DNA of 5,936 nucleotides from Akkermansia muciniphila (GCA_945872195.1 CAMBZO010000181.1:1-5936); one strand, 5' to 3'; shown: positions 1-5,459, numbered from the stretch's first letter. The notes: generated by a model from the letters alone, not told the origin. A program made the numbers and translations.

Positions 1-74
1 TTCTCCCCCGCGCCGTTTGCCGCACCGCGCTCTGACTCCCGCTCCTTTCCCCGGAGAAGGGGAGAGGGGTTACG
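1..74. repeat. GC-rich palindromic repeat inside the reading frame of the methyltransferase-like gene
   Basis: On the minus strand the sequence TAACCCCTCTCCCC (74-61) is followed by a short inverted pair, CCCC-TTCTCC-GGGG, and a purine-rich stretch. It resembles the CCCTCTCCCC / GGGGAGAGGG type of dispersed palindrome found between genes in many GC-rich PVC genomes. Here it is translated as part of the upstream open frame without a stop. Its far end is outside the window, so its length and effect on the frame downstream are unknown. Family membership is from memory of the motif, not from a search. Confidence 0.45.
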
Positions 75-383
75 TGGGATAGCGTTCACGGCCTCGTAGT
101 GCGGCGCGACGTGCAACCGCCACGGCTGACCCTCCGGCACGCGTGCGCCAACGGCCTCGAAAAGCCGCTCGCTCCACTCGCGGATGGAGACTGCGTTCAG
201 CGCCTCGGACAGCGGTAGCAACTGTCGCGCGAACGCCATCGTGGGCATGGCAGAGGGCTGAAGCACGGCGTCCGTCCTCACCAAGCCAAGCGCGAGCGTC
301 TGGTGACCCGCGTCAGGAAAAGCCCGACGCAGTTCATCCAAGAGGAACGGTTCGTCGCCCGGCTCAGTGAGAAAGAAGTTCAA
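1..383 (-). CDS. Partial gene: probable FtsJ/RlmM-like SAM-dependent RNA methyltransferase, N-terminal part
   Basis: The frame opens at a TTG (383-381) that overlaps the pdxA stop TGA (382-380) as TTGA, which suggests translational coupling. It reads 127 codons without a stop and leaves the window. The protein begins MNFFLTEPGDEPFLLDELRR; residues 48-60 (TMAFARQLLPLSE) and 88-92 (WRLHV) recall the FARQ segment and the following beta strand in the N-terminal THUMP-like region of RlmM, the 23S rRNA 2'-O-methyltransferase. The catalytic Rossmann domain would lie outside the window, so the function is inferred from weak N-terminal resemblance. There is no ATG or GTG nearby that would give a better start. 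From about residue 104 the sequence changes to a low-complexity, Arg/Glu/Gly-rich stretch encoded by a palindromic repeat; the frame stays open through it. Codon use before that point matches pdxA, so the gene looks real although it was easy to miss. Confidence 0.55.
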   Translation of the reverse strand, partial: MNFFLTEPGDEPFLLDELRRAFPDAGHQTLALGLVRTDAVLQPSAMPTMAFARQLLPLSEALNAVSIREWSERLFEAVGARVPEGQPWRLHVAPHYEAVNAIPRNPSPLLRGKERESERGAANGAGE

Positions 384-1387
384 AGTGAGCGAGATAGTTT
401 CGCGGCGAGGCGCACGGCCGCAAAGAGGTTCTCCGCGCTGGCCTTACCCTGCCACGCGATGTCGAACGCGGTGCCGTGGTCCACGCTGGTGCGGACGACG
501 GGCAGGCCGAGGGTGGTGTTGACGGCGCTGTCGAAGGCCAGTGCCTTGAGCGGGATGAGCGCTTGGTCGTGATACATGCAGATGAAGGCGTCCGTTTCGC
601 GCCGACGCGCGGGCAGGAACGCGGTGTCCGGCGAGAGTGGGCCGGTGATGGTCAAACCATTTGCGCGGGCGGCGGCAACTGCCGGCGCGATGATATGCTC
701 TTCCTCGCCGCGACCAAACAGACCGTGCTCACCGGCATGCGGGTTCAGGCCCAGGACGGCGAGGCGAGGCTCGCGCCCGCGCTGGCGGCGCACGGCGGCG
801 GCGGTGAGTTCAATCACGTCGAGGATGCGCCGGGTGGTGAGCGCGGCGGAAACTTCGTGATAGCCCACGTGGACGGTGACAAGGCTGCACGTCAGCTCGT
901 CCGAGAAGAACGTCATGCAACTGCGCTCAGCCCGCATCCGCTCAGCGAAAATCTCCGTGTGCCCGGGATACTTGTGGCCCGCCGCGTGGAGCGCCTCCTT
1001 GTTCAACGGAGCGGTGGTGATCGCGTCCATCTCGCCCGCCAACCCCGCTGCGATGCTGGCGATGACGTAGCGAAAAGCCGCGTCGCCGCAGCGCGCGTCC
1101 ACCTGACCGGGCGTCACGGCGGCGGCGTCCACGCATTGCAAGTCTAGCACGCTGGGCACGCGGGTTTCCCGAGCGCGCTGCGGCCAGTCAGCTTTTGCAA
1201 TGACCGGCGCGTTGAAGGGCTGCCCGAGTTTCTCCGCCACGCGCCGCAGCACGCCCGCATCGCCGAACACGACGGGCACGCACTCGCGCGCGAGGTCGGC
1301 GTTCGCCAGCAGGCGCAGGCAAATCTCGGGGCCAACCCCGGCGGGGTCACCCATGGTGACGGCGATGCGTGGGAGAGGCGTTGTCAT
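380..1387 (-). CDS. pdxA: 4-hydroxythreonine-4-phosphate dehydrogenase (PdxA)
   Basis: This enzyme oxidises 4-phosphohydroxy-L-threonine with NAD(P)+ in the DXP-dependent route to pyridoxal 5'-phosphate; the product decarboxylates and is condensed by PdxJ. It is cytosolic and works as a metal-dependent dimer. The 335-residue length is normal for the family. Visible signatures are MGDPAGVGPE (12-21), TTAPLNKEAL (124-133), PGHTE (141-145) with the substrate-binding His143, and the three expected metal-binding histidines: His173 (VTVHVGYH), His217 (LNPHAGE) and His273 (MYHDQ). The C-terminal signature DHGTAFDIAW spans 303-312. The ATG at 1387 places MGDPAG at the usual distance from the N terminus. 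It lies 25 bp after the stop of the metallo-hydrolase gene and overlaps the next gene by TTGA, so it is probably co-transcribed with both. No residue looks damaged. Confidence 0.97.
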   Translation of the reverse strand: MTTPLPRIAVTMGDPAGVGPEICLRLLANADLARECVPVVFGDAGVLRRVAEKLGQPFNAPVIAKADWPQRARETRVPSVLDLQCVDAAAVTPGQVDARCGDAAFRYVIASIAAGLAGEMDAITTAPLNKEALHAAGHKYPGHTEIFAERMRAERSCMTFFSDELTCSLVTVHVGYHEVSAALTTRRILDVIELTAAAVRRQRGREPRLAVLGLNPHAGEHGLFGRGEEEHIIAPAVAAARANGLTITGPLSPDTAFLPARRRETDAFICMYHDQALIPLKALAFDSAVNTTLGLPVVRTSVDHGTAFDIAWQGKASAENLFAAVRLAAKLSRSL

Positions 1388-1412
1388 CGGATGCGGCTAG
1401 GATCTGCGCACC

Positions 1413-3371
1413 TCACTCGCGGACTTCCACGATGCAATCAAACAGCTCGCCCAGCCGCTTCCCGCCGCGCGTGATGTCGAAGGCCACGTGACGGATGCCC
1501 GGCGTGGCGTCGGGCGCGGCGGTGAGACGGAGCGTGAACTGCGTGCGGCCTTGCGCGGGGACAGTGCCGGTCCAGCGGCCCGACGTGGCCGACAAGCCCG
1601 GCGGCGCGTGCGGCAGGATGTCGAACGCCAGCGGCTTCGCCTCGAAGTTGCGCACGTTCACCGTCACCTCGACCGACTCGCCGCGCTTCACTGCCACGCG
1701 ATACGGCTCCGCGCGCACCCAGAACGGGTCGAACCACCAGCGGTATTCCGGCTCGGAACTCAGCGACTTGAAGGCGTCGCGCATCTCGTAGCTCCACTTG
1801 CGGTAGCGCTCGATGAACGCCGCCGGTTGGTCCATCACGAAGGAGTGGCCGCCGAGCAGAATGTCCGGCTTGAGCTTCGTGAGATACTCCGCGGCCACGA
1901 TGTAGCCCTCTTCCAAAATCCCGCTGGTGCGCGAGCTCATCGCCTCGTGTCCGCTTTGCTTCGGGTCGGCGGGGTTGCCGAAAATGTTGTCGCCGGTGAA
2001 CGCGACCTTGCGCCCGTCAATCATCCCCGTCAGGCACAGCCCGAACTCGGTCTGGCCCGGCATCCAATCAATCGTGAAGCGAAAACCCTCCCAGTCGAAC
2101 GTCTCGCCGGACTTGAAGAGGCGATCGAACTTGATGCGGTCCACGCCGATGCCGTAGGACTGAATCGGCGCGGCGTAGTCGAACGCCTCGGGCCGTTCGC
2201 ACACGTCCTTCATCCGGTCCAGCGCCCAGAACTGCGTGCCCCAGTTCTTCTTCAAGTGCGGGGCTTGGAGGAAGTGGTCACCGTGCATGTGCGTCAGCAC
2301 CATCGCGTCAATCGCCTTCAGCCCGAGCTTCTGGCGCATCCCTTCCAGCGCGGTGTCGAGGATGTTGGTTTGAATCAACCCGCAATCCACCACCAGCGCC
2401 CGTCCGCTGTCGGCGAGAATCATGTAGAAGTTCGGCGCGAAGTTCGGCCCGCGGAACTTGAACACATGCGGCGAGACCTGCCAGACGTTCGGCACCACCG
2501 TCGGCTGCGAGGTCTTGTCTTGCGCGGCGGCGGCGAAGGACATCACCGGGTAGCCGCGCACCAGCAGTCGTTCGAGGTTGAAGAGCTTCTGCTGGAATTC
2601 CTCGATTTGCTGCTTCGCGTTCGCGATGGCCGGCCCGTGCGACGGCAGCATCCACGCGGGATTGTAGGCGGCGATTTGCCCGGTCCCGTTGGCGATGGCC
2701 CACACGCCGGCGGCGAAGCCATAATCCCAGTCGGTGTCGAACCACGTGTGCATCTTCGCGCCGTCCATCATCACGTCGCCGGTGAACGCGAGCCAGCGCC
2801 CGCCCTCGTTCAGGAAGTAGGACATGCCGCCGGGGCTGTTGCCACGCGTGTCCACGCAGCGGAACTCGCGCCCGCGCCAGGTGAACGTGTCCATCCGCTG
2901 GAAGGTCTGGTCGAGCTTGATAGGCTCGACGGCTGGCCGGACGAAACTGGAGCCGTGGACCGTGAACGGGTCGCCAAGGCGCACAATCATTTTGCGGTAG
3001 CTCGCTGGGTTCTCGAACAACGCGCGCTCGGCCTCGGGCGCGGCGAGCTTCACGTTGCGGCCCTTGAGCTTGGGCGCGCCCTGGCACTGCTCGCGGTGAT
3101 GGTGCGTGAAGAGAATCCACTCCACGCGCTTCACGCCAATCTCCTCCAGATGGTCCAGCACGCTGCCGTCACCGAGGTCAATCAGCAGCGCCGTATCGCC
3201 GTCGCGGATGACGTGGACGTTGCAGGTGTCGGTCCAGGTGAAGAGGTTCGGGTGGCGCGCGGGGTCCGGCTGTTTGAAGCCGCTGGGCGCGGCGGCCAGC
3301 GGCAAGGTGAGCGCGAGCAACAGCGTCGCGACGAGGGCGAGGCCCGTTGGTTTCGGAGGCAGTGTGTTCAT
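1413..3371 (-). CDS. Exported tandem metallo-beta-lactamase-fold protein with C-terminal beta-sandwich
   Basis: The protein has 652 residues. Residues 1-28 form a signal peptide (basic start, Leu/Ala core, likely cleavage after LAAA), so it should act outside the cytoplasm. Two MBL-fold units follow. Unit 1 (about 40-275) has THHHREQ at 89-95, TGDV with Asp199 and LPSHGP with His245. Unit 2 (about 300-535) has the canonical THMHGDH at 360-366, TGDN with Asp461 and GGHS with His509. In unit 1 the HxHxDH motif is altered (Glu94, Gln95). In both units the usual His of the HxxGH-type motif seems replaced: Asn178 in RGNSPGG and Gln440 in MPGQTE. Unit 2 is therefore the likelier active site. Residues about 555-650 look like a NEW3/CARDB-type beta-sandwich, possibly for binding a carbohydrate or surface. 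The substrate is unknown. The start ATG overlaps the stop of the preceding small gene (ATGA), and no Shine-Dalgarno sequence is evident, which points to translational coupling. Confidence 0.85.
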   Translation of the reverse strand: MNTLPPKPTGLALVATLLLALTLPLAAAPSGFKQPDPARHPNLFTWTDTCNVHVIRDGDTALLIDLGDGSVLDHLEEIGVKRVEWILFTHHHREQCQGAPKLKGRNVKLAAPEAERALFENPASYRKMIVRLGDPFTVHGSSFVRPAVEPIKLDQTFQRMDTFTWRGREFRCVDTRGNSPGGMSYFLNEGGRWLAFTGDVMMDGAKMHTWFDTDWDYGFAAGVWAIANGTGQIAAYNPAWMLPSHGPAIANAKQQIEEFQQKLFNLERLLVRGYPVMSFAAAAQDKTSQPTVVPNVWQVSPHVFKFRGPNFAPNFYMILADSGRALVVDCGLIQTNILDTALEGMRQKLGLKAIDAMVLTHMHGDHFLQAPHLKKNWGTQFWALDRMKDVCERPEAFDYAAPIQSYGIGVDRIKFDRLFKSGETFDWEGFRFTIDWMPGQTEFGLCLTGMIDGRKVAFTGDNIFGNPADPKQSGHEAMSSRTSGILEEGYIVAAEYLTKLKPDILLGGHSFVMDQPAAFIERYRKWSYEMRDAFKSLSSEPEYRWWFDPFWVRAEPYRVAVKRGESVEVTVNVRNFEAKPLAFDILPHAPPGLSATSGRWTGTVPAQGRTQFTLRLTAAPDATPGIRHVAFDITRGGKRLGELFDCIVEVRE

Positions 3372-3595
3372 TTGGTTTGGAATGTAGGGCTGGCGACAAT
3401 CTCGTGGACGAGCGTGCGGAAGCCATACTTCTGCGCCTTCGCCTTGCGGACGATGTCGCTGATGACGGCATCATGGCTGAACTCCAGGCCGGGGCCGGTG
3501 GCGCAGGTGAGAAGCTTCTCGGCGAGCAGCAGTGCCATCACGGTGGACACTCCGAGCAGGGTCCATAGGCGGAACAGAGAGAATTGGCTCGGCAT
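3368..3595 (-). CDS. Small membrane-anchored protein with DUF1585-like C terminus; probable gene remnant or chimera
   Basis: The 75-codon frame overlaps the metallo-hydrolase start by ATGA (stop 3370-3368, next ATG 3371-3369). Residues 5-25 (FSLFRLWTLLGVSTVMALLLA) form one hydrophobic helix after a short N terminus, resembling the FSLRTLL...ALLL start found in small PVC membrane proteins. Residues 26-75 (EKLLTCATGPGLEF ... TLVHEIVASPTFQTK) match the C-terminal end of DUF1585 in the large DUF1592/DUF1585 cytochrome-associated proteins, where the pattern is AEKLLTYATGRGLE ... FxxLVxxIVxSxxFQ. Those proteins are usually several hundred residues long, so this is only their last ~50 residues. The substitutions Y to C and R to P in the conserved LLTYATGRGLE suggest decay. 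An in-frame ATG three codons upstream (3604) is an alternative start; no ribosome binding site is clear for either. It could be a true small leader protein that couples translation to the next gene. Confidence 0.5.
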   Translation of the reverse strand: MPSQFSLFRLWTLLGVSTVMALLLAEKLLTCATGPGLEFSHDAVISDIVRKAKAQKYGFRTLVHEIVASPTFQTK

Positions 3596-3658
3596 GATGC
3601 GCATCGCTTCGACGGAGTCTGCCGCGCGCGCTTCAGTTTGTCGGCCCCGGCGAACCGC
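3596..3658. other. 5' region of the operon; no clear promoter
   Basis: This should contain the 5' leader of the minus-strand operon, because the repeat array begins just beyond it. I see no convincing -35/-10 pair and no Shine-Dalgarno sequence before the possible starts at 3595 or 3604. The minus-strand frame of the small gene stays open through this stretch and through the repeat array as far as 4039, but the composition there does not look like protein-coding sequence. Confidence 0.3.
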
Positions 3659-3840
3659 CCAAACCGGCCTTGGGATCTCACTCCCACGCCGTGGGAACCT
3701 GCTCCTTCGCCGTGGGAGCCCGATCCCACGCCGTGGGAGCCCGATCCCACGCCGTGGGATGACGATCCCCTGCCGTGGGAGCCCGATCCCACGCCGTGGG
3801 ATCGCAATTCCCTGCCGTGGGATGACGATCCCAAGGCCGT
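3659..3840. repeat. 21-bp tandem array of hairpin-forming units (seven clear units plus degenerate edges)
   Basis: The core GCCGTGGGA starts at 3688, 3709, 3730, 3751, 3772, 3793 and 3814, a perfect 21-bp period. The consensus unit is about GATCCCACGCCGTGGGAGCCC, and its centre TCCCAC-GCC-GTGGGA is an inverted repeat with a 3-nt loop. The unit at 3785-3803 pairs over eight bases (GATCCCAC/GTGGGATC). Degenerate units flank the array at 3659-3679 and from 3827. Units differ by a few bases, and some changes keep the pairing (GCTCC...GGAGC at 3701-3719). Because 21 is divisible by three, all frames show heptapeptide repeats (PWEPDPT on plus, GIGLPRR on minus), which I read as a by-product and not a protein. 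The array lies upstream of the minus-strand operon. Confidence 0.9.
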
Positions 3841-3974
3841 TTTGAGCCTTTTCGTGGTTTTTTGGCCTGCAGAACGGGTTGCCAGTGATATCTATGAGCA
3901 ACGCCCGGCCGGCAGGAGGTATAGGTTTCCCCCTGTTTTCGGTGGAATAGGAGCAAGGGGTTGGCGCACTTCCC
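3841..3974. other. Non-coding spacer between the repeat array and the palindrome cluster
   Basis: No gene is recognisable here. The stretch has short T runs (for example the TTTTTT at about 3858-3863) and an AGGAGG-like sequence near 3914-3919, but no credible reading frame follows it: the frame from the ATG at 3895 ends after 18 codons. No stem-loop plus T-tract convincing enough to call a terminator is present. Confidence 0.3.
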
Positions 3975-4079
3975 GGCCCTAGCGGGGCCAGTGAGAGTAG
4001 CCGGTGGGAAGCCACGACCGCAGGGAGAGGCGCACCCACCGGTCAGCCAGTCGGACCTGTCCGCACCCCAGCGGGGCGC
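3975..4079. repeat. Cluster of three GC-rich inverted repeats
   Basis: Three stems lie in series. GGCCC (3975-3979) pairs with GGGCC (3985-3989). CCGGTGGG (4001-4008) pairs perfectly with CCCACCGG (4035-4042). CCCC (4066-4069) pairs with GGGG (4073-4076) around AGC, with two further outer pairs across a mismatch (4063-4064 with 4078-4079). The CCCCAGCGGGGCG motif recalls dispersed intergenic repeats of planctomycete and verrucomicrobial genomes, but the family assignment is from memory only. It could equally be a structured RNA; no further evidence supports that. Confidence 0.5.
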
Positions 4080-4106
4080 ATGAACGCCCGGTTGGCATGG
4101 CCATGG

Positions 4107-4305
4107 TTTATCCTAGAAACAGCAGTTAACGCAAAGGCGCAAAGCCGCAAAGGCGCAGGGAGGAAGGAATGGGATTGAGTTACCAAGCGGAAACGCTTTC
4201 CCCTGCGCGGTGAGGTCGGGAGCGAAGCTAGCCCAGTCGGTTTTCTTTGCGGCCCCGCGGCTTTGCGTCTTGGCGTTAAAATTCAACTGCCGGATTTAGG
4301 CTGAA
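4107..4305 (+). mobile_element. MITE-like element, left copy (inverted relative to the right copy)
   Basis: These 199 bp are the reverse complement of 5261-5459 with eight substitutions and no gap (about 96 percent identity; position p pairs with 9566 minus p). The inner end is TAGGCTGAA (4297-4305). The outer end is TTTATCCTA (4107-4115), which differs at two positions from the perfect TTCAGCCTA. Inside the ends, GTTAACGC with the GCAAAGGCGC series (4125 onward) mirrors GCGGCTTTGCGTCTTGGCGTTAA (two parts, 4257-4279), so the element is itself an imperfect palindrome at its termini. It holds no reading frame of note and cannot encode a transposase. I see no convincing target-site duplication. 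Confidence 0.75.
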
Positions 4306-4339
4306 CCCGGTAGGGCCGCGTTGCAGCGCATGGTTAGGC
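4306..4339 (-). other. attC-like half-site at the 3' end of the enclosed gene
   Basis: Read on the minus strand, GCCTAAC (4339-4333) fits the RYYYAAC core of an integron attC site, and it contains the gene's TAA stop codon. It is followed by CATGCGCTGCAACGCGGCC, similar to the left arm of attC sites in environmental cassettes. The matching right arm ending in GTTRRRY is not present: the 199-bp element begins at 4305. The site therefore seems truncated or interrupted. The sequence is symmetrical enough that the opposite orientation cannot be excluded. Confidence 0.4.
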
Positions 4340-5038
4340 CCCGGTTGAGTTCTCATCGGTGTCGGGTAAAAGAGTAAAACCAATCTCCCAGAAATACATA
4401 TCAATCAGCTTCATGATTGGGTAACGGATACCGCCCTGTTGGACAATGGCAGATTGAGCGTCATTGAGCGCCTCTGCATGGTCTCGGTAGAAGCGAAACA
4501 CCTGACGCAGAAAGCTGGCACTAAACTGCGAATACATAAGCTCTCTGTGACGAAACCCCAAAATGAAATAACGATCGCAGGCTGGTGCGCAACCGACGGT
4601 GCCGAGAAGTATCTTGGTGATAAGCGTGTCGGTCGGATTCCGTCGCCGCACATTCTCGTCGCCGATGTGCTGTCGGTAAGTTGCTTTTAGAGCGTCGGAC
4701 AGCGAACAGATGAGATTGGCCGCTGTTTCGTCGTTGGTGGCATCATTGAAGGTGGCGGACCAAAGCGGCTCATATTGTGGCTGCAAAAGTGTCGAGACGG
4801 CATCAAGGTGGATAGAGTAATCGCGCTGAAGCAGGAAGCTGGAGCCACGATACATGCCCCAACTGGCGAGATAGAATGCGAGATGAAGTGCCGCTGTCTC
4901 GACCTGCTGCTGGCCGGCGAAAAGCGCACGCTGCTGGAAGTGCTGGTAGCAATGCTCCCAAGACCTGTAGCGATGATGCCGGTCGCCCGCGAGACGATGG
5001 TAGAACGCGAGAATCTGGTCTTTTACGTCGTTCGGCAT
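4334..5038 (-). CDS. Conserved-looking protein of unknown function, cassette-borne
   Basis: The protein has 234 residues from the ATG at 5038 (MPNDVKDQILAFYHRL). An in-frame ATG at 5062 would add eight residues, but it lies across the GTTAGGC core site, so I prefer the inner start; neither has a clear ribosome binding site. The protein is soluble, with no signal peptide and no obvious membrane helix, and probably mostly helical. Notable segments from the inner start are HHRYRSWEHCYQHF, LHLAFYLASWGMYRGSSFLLQ, TDTLITKILLGTVGCAPACDRYF and YPIMKLIDMYFWEIGFTL. They are rich in aromatic residues and Trp, like a conserved fold and not a random frame. I recall similar hypothetical proteins in bacterial genomes and cassettes but know no function. 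Its base composition is visibly lower in GC than the operon (about 43-53 percent in lines sampled by eye), which suggests transfer. The stop TAA sits inside GCCTAAC. Confidence 0.75.
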   Translation of the reverse strand: MPNDVKDQILAFYHRLAGDRHHRYRSWEHCYQHFQQRALFAGQQQVETAALHLAFYLASWGMYRGSSFLLQRDYSIHLDAVSTLLQPQYEPLWSATFNDATNDETAANLICSLSDALKATYRQHIGDENVRRRNPTDTLITKILLGTVGCAPACDRYFILGFRHRELMYSQFSASFLRQVFRFYRDHAEALNDAQSAIVQQGGIRYPIMKLIDMYFWEIGFTLLPDTDENSTGA

Positions 5039-5053
5039 AGCGTGTGCGAGTCG

Positions 5054-5060
5054 GCCTAAC
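5054..5060 (-). other. Integron-type core site GTTAGGC at the 5' end of the enclosed gene
   Basis: On the minus strand GTTAGGC (5060-5054) fits the GTTRRRY core, whose G/TT is the crossover point in integron recombination. It lies 15 bp before the preferred ATG at 5038. Together with GCCTAAC at the stop codon it frames the gene as expected for a captured cassette. The sequence before it (GCTCAATAACAAT) is only loosely like an attC right arm. Confidence 0.4.
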
Positions 5061-5260
5061 ATTGTTATTGAGCGACGGTTTGGTCGTTCATCAGGTGCAT
5101 GGAGTAGGAAGCTAGATGGGGGATGTTCCCGTGTCCAGCAGGGTTCTTCTCAACGCAGGGGCCTGAATATTGAATCGGGCAAAGCAACTCCAGGACGCCC
5201 TTACGCCGCCAGAGCAGTTCCCCGAATCCCAAACTGGGGCTGCGGGACGCCAACCGCTGC
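5061..5260 (-). other. Spacer between cassette gene and right element; holds a possible short ORF
   Basis: A 62-codon minus-strand frame runs from a TTG at 5253 to a TAA at 5065, ending about 2 bp before the outer ATG of the cassette gene. Its product (ends MHLMNDQTVAQ) is not one I recognise. There is no ATG start near its 5' end and no clear ribosome binding site, and the frame closes inside the 199-bp element upstream. It could be the tail of an older gene cut by the element, or chance. I see no promoter, tRNA or complete attC here. Confidence 0.25.
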
Positions 5261-5459
5261 TTCAGCCTAAATCCGGCAGTTGAATTTTAACGCCAAGCCG
5301 CCAAGACGCGGGGCCGCAAAGAAAACCGACTGGGCTAGCTTCGCTCCCGACCTCACCGCGCAGGGGAAAGCGTTTCCGCTTGGTAACTCAATCCCATTCC
5401 TTCCTCCCTGCGCCTTTGCATCTTTGCGCCTTTGCGTTAACTGCTGTTGCTAGGCTGAA
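5261..5459 (-). mobile_element. MITE-like element, right copy with intact 9-bp terminal inverted repeats
   Basis: The copy begins TTCAGCCTA (5261-5269) and ends TAGGCTGAA (5451-5459), perfect inverted repeats of each other. Subterminal blocks (CAGTT then TTAACGC on one end, CAGCAGTTAACGC on the other) extend the symmetry imperfectly. It is the inverted partner of 4107-4305. Differences from that copy are two in the outer terminal repeat, one at 5449, two at 5420-5421 and three between about 5287 and 5296. The TTAACGC(A/C)AAG..GCAAAG type of end is seen in dispersed repeats of many bacteria. There is no coding capacity, so mobility would need a transposase supplied from elsewhere. Confidence 0.75.

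Noticed and set aside
476..1147. Plus-strand open frame of 223 codons opposite pdxA
   Set aside because: Antisense to an unambiguous pdxA with all motifs; the composition is that of a shadow frame.
3659..3840. CRISPR array
   Set aside because: The units are contiguous 21-mers with no unique spacers of constant length and no cas gene nearby.
1488..3845. A 785-codon open frame on the plus strand, antisense to the metallo-hydrolase gene
   Set aside because: It is rich in Arg, Val, His and Glu with no recognisable domain, and it lies opposite a gene with a signal peptide and clear MBL motifs. Long antisense frames are expected in GC-rich DNA.
3841..3870. Intrinsic terminator around the T-rich stretch
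   Set aside because: No stable stem lies directly before the T run on either strand.
3584..3982. Heptapeptide-repeat protein (PWEPDPT units) on plus, or GIGLPRR units on minus
   Set aside because: The repeats come from the 21-bp tandem array, which keeps all frames open. There is no ribosome binding site or supported start, and the palindromic DNA explains the pattern better.
4281..4339. Complete 59-bp attC from GCCTAAC to GTTGAAT on the minus strand
   Set aside because: GTTGAAT fits GTTRRRY and the spacing is 59 bp, but it lies inside the 199-bp element, which has the same bases in its other copy. Its inner arm does not pair with the left arm.
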